DNA of 64,000 bases from Viridibacterium sp047600765 (GCA_047600765.1 JASGKF010000001.1:372001-436000), one strand, 5' to 3'; shown: positions 25,925-34,410, numbered from the stretch's first letter. Numbers and translations are program-made. The notes: a model not told the origin generated them from the sequence alone.

Positions 25925-27195
25925 GACGGCATCTCCTTGACCTGGCAGAGCGCCGCCAGCGGCGCGCGGCCCCAGGCCATCCAGTCGCCCACGGCGTCAA
26001 AGGGCATGGGCTTGGCGATCAGGTAACCCTGTGCATAGTGGCAACCCATGGTCTTCAAGAGCTGCAGCTCTTCCGGCGTCTCGACGCCTTCCGCTACCGT
26101 CGTGAGTCCCAGGCGGTGCCCCATGTCGATGGCCGATTGCAGGATGGCGCGCAGGTTCCACTTTTCGTGCGCGTTGTGCACGAAGGCGCGGTCCACCTTC
26201 AGCTCGGTGAAAGGCAGACGCGAGAGCTGCTGCATCGACGAGAAGCCTGTGCCGTAGTCGTCGATGGACAGGCTGTAACCCTTGAGGCGCAAGCGGCCCA
26301 GGGTGCCCAGCGCGGCGGCCAGATCGCTGACCAGTGAGCTTTCGGTGATCTCGATGACCAGCGCGCTCGGCGATATGCGAGCAGCATCGACGCGCGCGAT
26401 GATGCGGTTGGCGAACTGCCGATCGATCAGGGATTGCGGTGAGACGTTGATGGCGATGCGCGGGTAGAAGCCCTGCTCATGCCAGCGCTGCAGATCGGCC
26501 AGCACGCCATCGAGCATGGCGAGGGTCAGTGCATCGATCTGGCCGCTTTGCTCGGCGCGCTCGACAAAGCAGGACGGCGGCAGCACCTTGCCATCCTCCT
26601 GCACCAGACGTGCAAGGGCCTCGAAGCTGTCGACCTCGCCGTCGCTGAGGCGCATCTTGGGTTGGTAGTAGGGACGCACGCGTCCGGCTTCGAGCGCTTC
26701 GCGCAAGGCCTCCACGCTGAGCTCGCCATCCGCATTGCTGCGCCAGGCGGGTTCGGCGCGCTCCAGCCCACGAAAGCGCTGCATCGCACGCGCGACCAGC
26801 AAGGGTGAAAGAGGCTTGGTGACCACGTCGAGCAGCGGCAGGCCGATGGTCTCGATCATGGTTTCGACCGAAGACAGGATGCCGGAGGATGCACTGCTGG
26901 CGACCAGCAAGGCCGGGCGCAGACCTTCCTGGGCCAATTGCTGGACGAACTCGATGCCGTCCATGCCGGGCATTTCAAGGTCGAGCACGATGACGGCTGG
27001 CGGCACGAACAGGCTGCGCATCATGTGCAGCGCAGCGGCGCCATCCGCGGCTTCATAGATCTTGCTGACGCCGGCCTCGCGCAGGATGGACACGGCAACC
27101 ATGCGCTGCACCGCACTGTCATCCACGACCAGCACACCCTGCTGACGGATCAGCGGGGGCAAGGGTTCGCCGGGGATGACGTCGGGCTGGTTCAT
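25921..27195 (-). CDS. Response regulator with EAL domain (c-di-GMP phosphodiesterase)
   Basis: 424 residues. The N-terminal receiver has VLVVDDSAVQR and the phosphoacceptor Asp in VIVLDLEMPGMDG. The C-terminal EAL domain has the catalytic set: FEALARL, INVSPQSL, EITESS, IDDYGTGFSS, KVDRAFV, VAEGVET and QGYLIAKP. It is therefore expected to hydrolyse cyclic-di-GMP. It lies between cheR (2 bp gap) and the hybrid kinase (4-nt overlap), so it is presumably phosphorylated by the kinase or CheA and lowers c-di-GMP in response to the chemosensory input. Confidence 0.93.
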   Translation of the reverse strand: MNQPDVIPGEPLPPLIRQQGVLVVDDSAVQRMVAVSILREAGVSKIYEAADGAAALHMMRSLFVPPAVIVLDLEMPGMDGIEFVQQLAQEGLRPALLVASSASSGILSSVETMIETIGLPLLDVVTKPLSPLLVARAMQRFRGLERAEPAWRSNADGELSVEALREALEAGRVRPYYQPKMRLSDGEVDSFEALARLVQEDGKVLPPSCFVERAEQSGQIDALTLAMLDGVLADLQRWHEQGFYPRIAINVSPQSLIDRQFANRIIARVDAARISPSALVIEITESSLVSDLAAALGTLGRLRLKGYSLSIDDYGTGFSSMQQLSRLPFTELKVDRAFVHNAHEKWNLRAILQSAIDMGHRLGLTTVAEGVETPEELQLLKTMGCHYAQGYLIAKPMPFDAVGDWMAWGRAPLAALCQVKEMPS

Positions 27196-27197
27196 GG

Positions 27198-28046
27198 TCA
27201 GCCAGGTTTGCGATAGACCGCGGGTTGCACGGGGTCCAGCGGCAGGCCCATGCCGAGCAGGGATTCCGCGTGCCCGGTGTAGAGCCAGCCACCGGGGCGC
27301 AGGGCCTGCAGCACCTGGTCGATGATGCGGCGCTTGCCGGCGTCGTCGAAGTAGATCAGCACATTGCGCAGGAAGACGACGTCGAAGCTGCCGAGGCCGT
27401 CGGGCTTGTCCAGCAGGTTGTGCTGCGTGAAGCGCACGCGCTCGCGCAACAGTGGCGAGACGAGCATGCTGCCTTCATAGCTGTCCGTGCCGCGCAGGCA
27501 GTACTCCTTGAGCAGATGGGCCGGCATGTTGTGCAGGCGCTCCATGGGGTACAGGCCACGGGCGGCCATGCCCAGCATCTGCGTCGAGATGTCGCTACCC
27601 AGCACTTCCCAGCCCGTGCTGCCCAGGCTGTTGGCGAGACACATGGCGATGCTGTAGGCCTCTTCGCCACTGGATGAAGCTGCGCACCAGACGCGCAACG
27701 GCCGGCGCGTGATGGCCGGGAGGGCGTGCGCAACGAGGTGATCGAAATGCGTGGGCTCGCGGAAGAAATAGGTTTCGTGCGTAGTCAGCACATTGACGAC
27801 GTGCTCGCACTCCTCGTCGGCAAAGCCGCTGGTGATCAGGGCACAGTAAGCATCGAAATCGGGCAGGCCCAACTGCTGCACACGCCGGCCGAGGCGGCTG
27901 ATGACCATGCTGCTCTTGCTGGCAGGCAGGCGGATGCCGCTCTCACGGTGCATGAAATCCTGCAGGTGGCGGAAGGCTTCCTTGCTGAGTGCCGGGGGCA
28001 ACGGTGCGTTCATTGGGCGGGGATGCATGTGGATCAATGACTGCAT
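27198..28046 (-). CDS. cheR: Chemotaxis protein methyltransferase CheR
   Basis: 282 residues from ATG 28046; a GTG three codons upstream and ATGs at 28028 and 28013 are alternatives. CheR methylates receptor glutamates with SAM. The N-terminal helical domain (FRHLQDFMHRESGIRL, KSSMVISRLGRR) and the Rossmann domain (RVWCAASSSGEEAYSIAM, VLGSDIST, RFTQHNLL, FDVVFLRNVLIYFD) are complete, and the C-terminal GGWLYTGHAESL is typical. The gene is near the head of the chemosensory operon. Confidence 0.95.
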   Translation of the reverse strand: MQSLIHMHPRPMNAPLPPALSKEAFRHLQDFMHRESGIRLPASKSSMVISRLGRRVQQLGLPDFDAYCALITSGFADEECEHVVNVLTTHETYFFREPTHFDHLVAHALPAITRRPLRVWCAASSSGEEAYSIAMCLANSLGSTGWEVLGSDISTQMLGMAARGLYPMERLHNMPAHLLKEYCLRGTDSYEGSMLVSPLLRERVRFTQHNLLDKPDGLGSFDVVFLRNVLIYFDDAGKRRIIDQVLQALRPGGWLYTGHAESLLGMGLPLDPVQPAVYRKPG

Positions 28047-28073
28047 TGTCGGCACCCCCCGTTTTCCTGCGCA

Positions 28074-28120
28074 GAGTAGAACTACTCAGCTCGCCCCTGC
28101 AGTTCTACTCAGAGTTACTC
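28074..28120. promoter_or_regulatory. GAGTA/TACTC palindrome cluster before cheR
   Basis: The 79-bp gap before cheR holds GAGTAG-AA-CTACTC (28074-28087), GTAGAACT/AGTTCTAC arms (28076-28083, 28101-28108) and GAGTTACTC (28112-28120). It may be a regulator site or a structured leader. The adjacent LuxR-type regulator is a candidate binder. Confidence 0.35.
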
Positions 28121-28125
28121 ACCCG

Positions 28126-28737
28126 TCAGATGAACAGCCTGGCCATCTCTACGGCCGATTCCACGTGCAGCTTGGCCATGATGCGCGCCCGGTGGTTCTC
28201 CACCGTGCGCGGGCTGATGCCCAGCTGATCCGACACTTCGCGACTGGACTTGCCCGACACGACCAGCTCCGCGATCTCGCGTTCCTTGGGCGTCAGCAAG
28301 GCCAGGCGGGCGTCGCGCGCGGCCCGCGCCAGACGGTCGGCATGCAGCTCGCGGCTGCGCGCCAGGGCGTTCTGCACCTTGTCGCGCAGCAGACTGCCCT
28401 GCACCGGTTTTTCAAGGAAATCGAAAGCGCCCTGCTTGATCGCCTCGACGGCCGCACTGACCTCGGGATAGCCCGAGACGAAGATGATCGGCAAGCTGGC
28501 GCCCTTGAGGGTCAGCTGGCGCTGGACTTCCAGCCCACCGACCTCGGGCATGCGCAGGTCGGCAATCAGGCATTCACAGGGGGCAGGAATGTAGCTGTCG
28601 AGGAACTGGCGGGCAGATGCGAACGTGCGCGTCTCTGCGCCAATGCCTTGCAGCAGTTCGCGATACATCCACAGCACGATATCGTCGTCGTCGACGATGT
28701 AGATCACCGGTGTCGCGCTCAAGTCACCCTCGGTCAA
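28126..28737 (-). CDS. FixJ/NarL-like response regulator (REC + LuxR helix-turn-helix)
   Basis: 203 residues; the start codon read is TTG 28737, with another TTG five codons later. The receiver domain has IYIVDDDDIVLW, phosphoacceptor Asp in CLIADLRMPEVGG and Lys in FLEKPV. The C-terminal domain LLTPKEREIAELVVSGKSSREVSDQL continues as GISPRTVENHRARIM, a standard LuxR-type HTH. It heads the che operon and ends 79 bp before cheR. Its target genes are unknown. Confidence 0.9.
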   Translation of the reverse strand: MTEGDLSATPVIYIVDDDDIVLWMYRELLQGIGAETRTFASARQFLDSYIPAPCECLIADLRMPEVGGLEVQRQLTLKGASLPIIFVSGYPEVSAAVEAIKQGAFDFLEKPVQGSLLRDKVQNALARSRELHADRLARAARDARLALLTPKEREIAELVVSGKSSREVSDQLGISPRTVENHRARIMAKLHVESAVEMARLFI

Positions 28738-29002
28738 GCCTGTTGTTCTGCTGTACGGGCACAGCCCGGTCTGTCAGCCCCCCGGGCCAGAATCCCATGC
28801 TATTACCGCAATGGCATTTCCGGAGGCGCAAACAGAGTGCAATGCGCCCTGCAATTAAGGGATTGAATGGGGCTTTACCGGTAACCGTAGAACGCCTTGG
28901 GCAATTGCGCAGGACAGCCTAGGGAAAACCAGAATGCATCAGGCCGGCAACGCGTCGCCAGGAGGCAAGGCCAGAAGCGCGAGACGCAGAGGGAGATGGC
29001 GC

Positions 29003-30118
29003 TCAGGCGCCGCGTTCGGTCAGGGCTTCGCCCATCACGCGGCGATAGAACTCGTGGAAGTGCTGCATGCCGTCTTCCATGGGCGACTGGTACGGGCCGG
29101 CATCGCTGAGCCCTTCCTTGTACAGCGCCAGACGGCCGCGATCCATGCGCTCGCCGATCTCGTCGTCTTCGACGGCGGTTTCCATGTAGGCCGCCTGTTC
29201 GGCCTCGATGAATTCGGGCTCGAAGGCCACGATTTCCTCGGGGTAGTAGAACTCGACGACGTTCAGGGTGCGGTTCACGTCTTGCGGAATCAGGTGCGAA
29301 ACGACCAGCACATGCGGGTACCACTCGACCATGATGTTCGGGTAGTAGGTCAGCCAGATCGCGCCCTGCGGCGGGTGCTCGTCACCGTAGATGTCGCGCA
29401 CGGCCTTGTGCCAGCGCTCATAGGTCGGGCTGCCGGGCTTCTGCAACGAGGTGATGCCGACCTTCTGCACCGAATACCACTCGCCGAACTGCCAGGACAG
29501 GTCGTCACAGGTGACGAAGCCGCCGAGACCCGGGTGGAACGGCGCGACGTGGTAGTCCTCGAGATAGACCTCGATGAAGGTCTTCCAGTTGTAGTTGCAC
29601 TGGTGATGCTCGACCTTGCCCAGCACGTAGCCCGAGAAGTCCAGCTGGTCAGCCACCTGCATGCCGGCCAGATCGGTATTCGCTGAACGCGGCCCCTTGA
29701 ACAACAGGCCGTGCCAGGACTCCAGCGACTGCCGACCCAGGTTGAGGCAGGGCTTGTCAGGGAAGTGCGGAGCGCCGATCAACTGGCCTGCGTTGTCATA
29801 CGTCCAACGATGGATCGGGCAGACGACGTTGCGCGCCGTGCCGGCGCCTTCCAGCATGATGGCCTGGCGATGGCGGCAGATATTGGACATCAGCTGCACG
29901 CCGCTGTCCGTATGCATCAGCATGCGGGCGTGGTCTTGCCAGCCCAGGGTGCGGTAGTTGTTGAGCTCCGGCACCATCAGCTCGTGCCCGACGTAGCCCG
30001 GCCCCTCTGCAAACAGCAGACGCTTCTCGAGCTCGAAAACCTTCTCGTCGAAATAGGCGGAAACCGGCAGCTGGCTTGCGGCCGGAGCAAGTCGGGAACG
30101 CGAATCGATCTGGGACAT
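29003..30118 (-). CDS. Rieske-type ring-hydroxylating oxygenase, alpha subunit family
   Basis: 371 residues. The Rieske [2Fe-2S] ligands are visible as CRHRQ and CPIHRW. The mononuclear-iron region reads EDYHVAPFHPG, the D-x2-H-x4-H type. Length and fold match alpha subunits of aromatic-ring or N-demethylating oxygenases, but no beta subunit, ferredoxin or reductase gene is adjacent. The substrate is unknown. It is divergent from xseB-ispA-dxs. A link to isoprenoid chemistry is only a guess from position. Confidence 0.87.
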   Translation of the reverse strand: MSQIDSRSRLAPAASQLPVSAYFDEKVFELEKRLLFAEGPGYVGHELMVPELNNYRTLGWQDHARMLMHTDSGVQLMSNICRHRQAIMLEGAGTARNVVCPIHRWTYDNAGQLIGAPHFPDKPCLNLGRQSLESWHGLLFKGPRSANTDLAGMQVADQLDFSGYVLGKVEHHQCNYNWKTFIEVYLEDYHVAPFHPGLGGFVTCDDLSWQFGEWYSVQKVGITSLQKPGSPTYERWHKAVRDIYGDEHPPQGAIWLTYYPNIMVEWYPHVLVVSHLIPQDVNRTLNVVEFYYPEEIVAFEPEFIEAEQAAYMETAVEDDEIGERMDRGRLALYKEGLSDAGPYQSPMEDGMQHFHEFYRRVMGEALTERGA

Positions 30119-30233
30119 ACGCCTTGGGGAACCTCCAGAACCCCGTCAGCCCGGCTGGGCCCGACAGGATTTCTGCAATCGGGGGAGTCGGGAATGGGCT
30201 CCGGATTGCAGCCGGAAATGCAAAGCATTGAAT

Positions 30234-30239
30234 TATAAT
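30234..30239 (+). promoter_or_regulatory. Candidate -10 box for xseB-ispA-dxs
   Basis: A perfect TATAAT lies 73 bp before xseB in the divergent region. No good -35 at 16-18 bp spacing was found. Confidence 0.35.
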
Positions 30240-30311
30240 CTGAGGCCCCGCTTTTCGTCAGCCTGACAGGCACTCTGACCGGTCTGGCCGACGCACCCGG
30301 AATCCTCCTCG

Positions 30312-30584
30312 ATGAAATCCGCTGACGCAGCTGCCAAAGGCGTGAACGACGCCGACGCCGCCATTCCGACCCGCTTCGAAGATGCTGTCGCCGAGCTGGA
30401 AGCGCTGGTCGCCGCCATGGAAGGTGGCGAACTGTCGCTCGAAGACTCGCTGCGCGCCTTCGAGCGCGGCAGCATGCTGCTGCGCCACTGCCGCAGCACG
30501 CTAGAGACGGCCGAACAACGCATCCGCATTCTTGAAAACGACGCCCTGAAGGATTTCGACCTCGGGCAGAACAACAACTCATGA
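30312..30584 (+). CDS. xseB: Exodeoxyribonuclease VII small subunit
   Basis: 90 residues. The family core is FEDAVAELEALVAAMEGGEL, SLEDSLRAFERGSMLLRHCR and ETAEQRI, forming a helical hairpin. XseB binds XseA to form exonuclease VII, which degrades single-stranded DNA. xseA is not in the window. The last 4 bases (ATGA) overlap the ispA start, and xseB-ispA-dxs is a conserved operon in proteobacteria. Confidence 0.96.
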   Translation: MKSADAAAKGVNDADAAIPTRFEDAVAELEALVAAMEGGELSLEDSLRAFERGSMLLRHCRSTLETAEQRIRILENDALKDFDLGQNNNS

Positions 30585-31483
30585 CAGCCACACCCGTCAC
30601 AAAATTTCCCGACTGGATGGCCAGCATCCAGCGCCGCACCGAAGACGCACTGGCCCGCCTGCTGCCCTCTGCCAGCATCGCCCCGAACCGCCTGCACGAC
30701 GCCATGCGCTACGCCACGCTGGGCGGCGGCAAGCGCGTCCGCCCCCTGCTCGCCTTCGCCGCGGGTGAAATCTCCGGCGCGCCGCTCGAGCGCATCGACA
30801 CCCTGGCCTGCGCGCTGGAATGCATCCACGTCTATTCGCTGGTGCATGACGACATGCCCTGCATGGACGACGACGTCCTACGCCGTGGCAAGCCCACCGT
30901 GCATGTGCAGTACGACGAAGCCACCGCCCTGCTCGTCGGTGACGCCCTGCAGACGCTGGCTTTCGAACTGGTCAGCCAGAGCGGCCTGTTTGACGATACC
31001 GCGCGCCAGCTGCGCGCCGCCGCCGTATTGGCCAGGGCCAGCGGTTCGCGCGGCATGGCCGGCGGCCAGGCTATCGATCTCGCTTCGGTTGGCCAGACCC
31101 TGAGCCGCGCCGAGCTGGAGTTCATGCACATCCACAAGACCGGCGCCCTGATCCGCGCCGCTGTGCAGCTGGGCGCACTGGCCGGTGACGTGCCGGACGC
31201 CGAGCTGGAGCGCCTGGATCACTTCGGCAAGTGCATCGGCCTGCTGTTCCAGGTCGTCGACGACATCCTCGACGCCACGGCCGACACCGCCACGCTGGGC
31301 AAGACCGCCGGCAAGGATGCCGCCAACGAGAAACCCACCTACGTCAGCATCATCGGACTGTCCGCCGCGCGCGAACTGGCCGGCGAGCTGGCCACCGAGG
31401 CCCGCAACACCCTTGCACCGTTCGGCGAAGCTGCCGGCCGGCTGCAGGACATCACCCAGTACATCGTCAGCAGGCCCTTCTGA
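30581..31483 (+). CDS. ispA: Farnesyl diphosphate synthase (polyprenyl synthetase)
   Basis: 300 residues. It condenses IPP with DMAPP/GPP. The first Asp-rich motif is DDMPCMDDDVLRRG and the second DDILD; GGGKRVRP near the N-terminus and GGQAIDL are also present. The short first motif with M and C before the second Asp pair is typical of bacterial IspA. It lies between xseB and dxs in the isoprenoid operon and starts within the xseB stop. Confidence 0.96.
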   Translation: MTATPVTKFPDWMASIQRRTEDALARLLPSASIAPNRLHDAMRYATLGGGKRVRPLLAFAAGEISGAPLERIDTLACALECIHVYSLVHDDMPCMDDDVLRRGKPTVHVQYDEATALLVGDALQTLAFELVSQSGLFDDTARQLRAAAVLARASGSRGMAGGQAIDLASVGQTLSRAELEFMHIHKTGALIRAAVQLGALAGDVPDAELERLDHFGKCIGLLFQVVDDILDATADTATLGKTAGKDAANEKPTYVSIIGLSAARELAGELATEARNTLAPFGEAAGRLQDITQYIVSRPF

Positions 31484-31508
31484 TAACAACAACACATCGA
31501 CCCGACTG

Positions 31509-33386
31509 ATGGACCGCTCACACAACGCCATGCCCACCTTCCCATTGCTTGAAGCCGTCAACTCACCCGCTGAACTGCGTGCGCTGGAGCGCAAGCAACT
31601 ACCTCAGCTGGCCGAAGAGTTGCGCGCCTTCCTGATTGAATCCGTCTCGCGCACCGGCGGCCACCTGTCGTCCAACCTCGGCACGGTCGAGCTCACGATT
31701 GCCCTTCACTACGTCTTCAATACGCCTGAAGACCGCATCGTGTGGGACGTTGGCCACCAGACTTACGGCCACAAGATCCTCACCGGCCGCCGCGAGGCCA
31801 TGGCTGGTCTGCGCCAGTTCGAAGGCATTTCCGGATTCCCGCGTCGTAGCGAAAGCACGTACGACACTTTCGGCACGGCACACTCCTCCACCTCCATCTC
31901 GGCCGCCCTGGGCATGGCCGTGGCGGCGCAGCGCAAGGGAGAAGACCGCCACGCCATCGCCGTGATCGGCGACGGTGCGATGTCCGCCGGCATGGCCTTC
32001 GAGGCACTCAACAATGCCGGCGTCATGGACGCCAACTTGCTGGTCGTGCTCAACGACAACGAGATGTCGATCTCACCACCCGTTGGCGCCCTCACCAACA
32101 TCCTCGCTCGCCTGCTCTCGGGCAAGACCTATAACTTCGCGCGCCGTGCCGGTGAAAAGGTGCTCGGCGGCACGCTGGGCGATTTCGCCAAACGCGTCGA
32201 AGAGCACGTCAAAGGCCTGGTCACGCCGGGCACCTTGTTCGAAGAATTCGGCTTCAACTACATCGGTCCCATCGACGGCCACGATCTCGACACCCTGATC
32301 CCGACCCTGCAGAACCTGCACGAGCTCAAAGGCCCGCAGTTCCTGCACGTCGTGACGCGCAAGGGCCAAGGCTACAAGCTCGCCGAAGCGGATCCCATCC
32401 TCTATCACGGTGTCGGCAAGTTCGATCACAGTGCGGGCATCCAGGGCGGCGGCAAGTCCTCCGGCAAGCTCAGCTATACGCAGGTTTTCGGCGACTGGCT
32501 GTGCGACATGGCCAAGGCTGACGAACGCCTCGTTGCCATCACGCCCGCCATGCGCGAAGGCTCAGGCCTCGTGCGCTTCGAGCAGGAATTCCCGCAACGT
32601 TATTTCGACGTCGGCATCGCAGAGCAACACGCCCTCACCTTTGCCGCCGGCCTCGCCTGCGAAGGCCTCAAGCCCGTTGTCGCGATCTACTCGACCTTCC
32701 TGCAACGCGCCTACGATCAGCTGATCCACGACATCGCTCTGCAGAACCTGCCCGTCATGCTCGCCATCGACCGCGCCGGCCTGGTCGGCGCCGACGGCGC
32801 CACCCACCACGGCGCTTTCGACATCTCCTACCTGCTGTGCGTACCGAACCTGGTCATCATGGCACCGGCCGACGAAGCTGAATGCCGTCAGCTGCTCAGC
32901 ACCGCGTTCAAGCTCGACGCCCCCACCGCTGTGCGCTATCCGCGCGGCAGCGGCCTTGGCATTACGCCATCCGCTGAACTCGATACGCTGCCCGTCGGCA
33001 AAGGCGAAATCCGCCGGCAGGGCAAGGGCGTTGCCCTGTTGTCCTTCGGCAGCATGCTCGGCGCAGCCCTGCAAGCCGGCGACAGCCTCGATGCAACGGT
33101 CGCCAACATGCGCTTCATCAAGCCGCTGGATGCCGAACTGACCTGCGAACTCGCGCGCCAACACGACCTCGTCGTCACGCTGGAAGAAAACGCCGTGATC
33201 AGCGGCGCCGGCAGCGAAGTCAGCCGCGTGCTGGCCGAAGCCGGTATCCAGACGCCCGTCCTGCAGATTGGCCTGCCCGATCACTTCATCGATCACGGCG
33301 ATCAGCAACAACTGATGCAACTTATCGGGCTGGACGCCGCTCACATAACCACGACCGTTGCCGCCCGACTCGATACCCTCCGGTAA
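31509..33386 (+). CDS. dxs: 1-Deoxy-D-xylulose-5-phosphate synthase
   Basis: 625 residues from ATG 31509; ATG 31530 is an alternative. Dxs is the thiamine-diphosphate enzyme that makes DXP from pyruvate and glyceraldehyde 3-phosphate, the first step of the MEP pathway. Visible are GGHLSSNLGTVELTIALHYVF, DVGHQTYGHKILTGR, the ThDP motif GDGAMSAGMAFEALNNAG, the transketolase pyrimidine region DVGIAEQHALTFAAGLA and HHGAFDISYL. The open frame extends far upstream into ispA but that part is not Dxs-like. The gene starts 25 bp after ispA. Confidence 0.97.
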   Translation: MDRSHNAMPTFPLLEAVNSPAELRALERKQLPQLAEELRAFLIESVSRTGGHLSSNLGTVELTIALHYVFNTPEDRIVWDVGHQTYGHKILTGRREAMAGLRQFEGISGFPRRSESTYDTFGTAHSSTSISAALGMAVAAQRKGEDRHAIAVIGDGAMSAGMAFEALNNAGVMDANLLVVLNDNEMSISPPVGALTNILARLLSGKTYNFARRAGEKVLGGTLGDFAKRVEEHVKGLVTPGTLFEEFGFNYIGPIDGHDLDTLIPTLQNLHELKGPQFLHVVTRKGQGYKLAEADPILYHGVGKFDHSAGIQGGGKSSGKLSYTQVFGDWLCDMAKADERLVAITPAMREGSGLVRFEQEFPQRYFDVGIAEQHALTFAAGLACEGLKPVVAIYSTFLQRAYDQLIHDIALQNLPVMLAIDRAGLVGADGATHHGAFDISYLLCVPNLVIMAPADEAECRQLLSTAFKLDAPTAVRYPRGSGLGITPSAELDTLPVGKGEIRRQGKGVALLSFGSMLGAALQAGDSLDATVANMRFIKPLDAELTCELARQHDLVVTLEENAVISGAGSEVSRVLAEAGIQTPVLQIGLPDHFIDHGDQQQLMQLIGLDAAHITTTVAARLDTLR

Positions 33387-33394
33387 TCGGAATA

Positions 33395-33419
33395 ATAGTT
33401 GAGCAATTTGCTCAACTAT
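33395..33419. promoter_or_regulatory. Perfect 25-bp palindrome before folE2, Rrf2/IscR-like
   Basis: Arms ATAGTTGAGCAA (33395-33406) and TTGCTCAACTAT (33408-33419) surround a single T. The downstream arm runs into a TATAAT (33417-33422), so a bound protein would block a promoter. Length and symmetric pattern match the IscR type-1 consensus as I remember it at all but four positions. Confidence 0.6.
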
Positions 33420-33422
33420 AAT
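33417..33422 (+). promoter_or_regulatory. Candidate -10 box for folE2
   Basis: A perfect TATAAT lies 46 bp before the folE2 start and overlaps the palindrome at 33395-33419. Confidence 0.5.
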
Positions 33423-33468
33423 AGTCTTCGGGCCGTATGCCCGTTATCTGGATTTCACGCTGCACAAC

Positions 33469-34284
33469 ATGACCACTATCACCGAGACCCGCCCCGCGCC
33501 GATGCCTGACGTTCAGGGCTCCGAGGATCGCCGCCACATCGCCATCGACAAAGTCGGCATCAAGTCGATCCGTCACCCCGTGCGCGTCAAGGATCGCTCC
33601 GAGGGCATCCAGCACACCATTGCCACGTTCAACATGTATGTCGGGCTGCCCCACAACTTCAAGGGCACCCACATGTCGCGCTTCGTGGAGATCCTCAACA
33701 GCCAGGAGCGTGAGATCTCGGTGGAGTCCTTCGAGCCCATGCTGCGCTCGATGGTCAAGCGCCTCGAAGCCGAGACCGGCCTCATCGAAATGCGCTTCCC
33801 CTACTTCATCAACAAGACGGCACCCGTCTCCGGCGTGCAAAGCCTGCTTGATTACGAAGTCACCTTCATCGGCGAGATCAAGGCGGGCGGCGTGTACGAA
33901 CTCAAGGTATCTGTGATCGTCCCGGTCACCAGCCTGTGCCCCTGCTCGAAGAAGATCTCCGACTACGGCGCTCACAACCAACGCTCACACGTTACCGTGA
34001 CGGCCGTGCTCAACAGCCACATCTGGCTCGAAGAGATCATCCAGAAGGTCGAAGCGCAAGCCTCCTGCGAGCTCTACGGCCTGCTCAAGCGCCCTGACGA
34101 GAAGTTCGTGACCGAGCGCGCCTACGACAACCCCAAGTTCGTTGAAGACATGGTGCGCGACGTGGCTGGAGCCCTCAACGAAGAGTCTCGCATCGACGCT
34201 TACGTCGTCGAATCCGAGAACTTCGAGTCCATCCACAACCACTCGGCATACGCCCTGATCGAAAACGACAAGCGCAAGCGCTGA
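33469..34284 (+). CDS. folE2: GTP cyclohydrolase FolE2 (type IB)
   Basis: 271 residues. FolE2 converts GTP to dihydroneopterin triphosphate for folate (and queuosine) synthesis and can use metals other than zinc. The family motifs are KVGIKSIRHPVRVKD, FNMYVGLPHNFKGTHMSRF, the metal-site segment VTSLCPCSKKISDYGAHNQR and ESENFESIHNHSAYA. It is the first gene after dxs but has its own promoter with an overlapping palindrome, and a strong terminator follows. In many bacteria folE2 is regulated by metal supply. The palindrome here does not look like a Zur box. Confidence 0.95.
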   Translation: MTTITETRPAPMPDVQGSEDRRHIAIDKVGIKSIRHPVRVKDRSEGIQHTIATFNMYVGLPHNFKGTHMSRFVEILNSQEREISVESFEPMLRSMVKRLEAETGLIEMRFPYFINKTAPVSGVQSLLDYEVTFIGEIKAGGVYELKVSVIVPVTSLCPCSKKISDYGAHNQRSHVTVTAVLNSHIWLEEIIQKVEAQASCELYGLLKRPDEKFVTERAYDNPKFVEDMVRDVAGALNEESRIDAYVVESENFESIHNHSAYALIENDKRKR

Positions 34285-34300
34285 GCACATTCACCCATGA

Positions 34301-34330
34301 AAAAGCCGCAGGCATGCCTGCGGCTTTTTT
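34301..34330. terminator. Rho-independent terminator after folE2
   Basis: A 28-bp perfect palindrome (arms AAAAGCCGCAGGCA/TGCCTGCGGCTTTT) ends in a run of T. Confidence 0.93.
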
Positions 34331-34363
34331 TGTTGTCTGTCGCACGCCTGGCAACACAAAAAC

Positions 34364-34391
34364 AAAAAGCCCGCATCGCTGCGGGCTTTTT
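34364..34391 (-). terminator. Rho-independent terminator of rplM-rpsI
   Basis: Stem AAAAAGCCCGCA/TGCGGGCTTTTT with loop TCGC lies 20 bp after the rpsI stop on the minus strand and is followed there by TTTTTGTTTTTGTG-like sequence. Confidence 0.92.
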
Positions 34392-34410
34392 GTTGAAGAT
34401 CTGAAGCAGA

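Noticed and set aside
23024..26026. 1000-codon open frame on the plus strand opposite the hybrid histidine kinase
   Set aside because: It is the complementary shadow of a clear kinase gene; its sequence is His/Arg/Gln-rich with no recognisable domain, as expected in GC-rich DNA.
20812..28737. Possible transferred island for the chemosensory region
   Set aside because: Base and codon use look like the surroundings; no tRNA junction, direct repeats, integrase or insertion sequence were seen.
33395..33419. Reading the folE2 palindrome as the terminator of dxs
   Set aside because: No T-run follows either arm and the element overlaps a TATAAT, so an operator is more likely.
33395..33419. Reading the folE2 palindrome as a Zur box
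   Set aside because: The GTTATA/TATAAC-type core of known proteobacterial Zur sites is absent.
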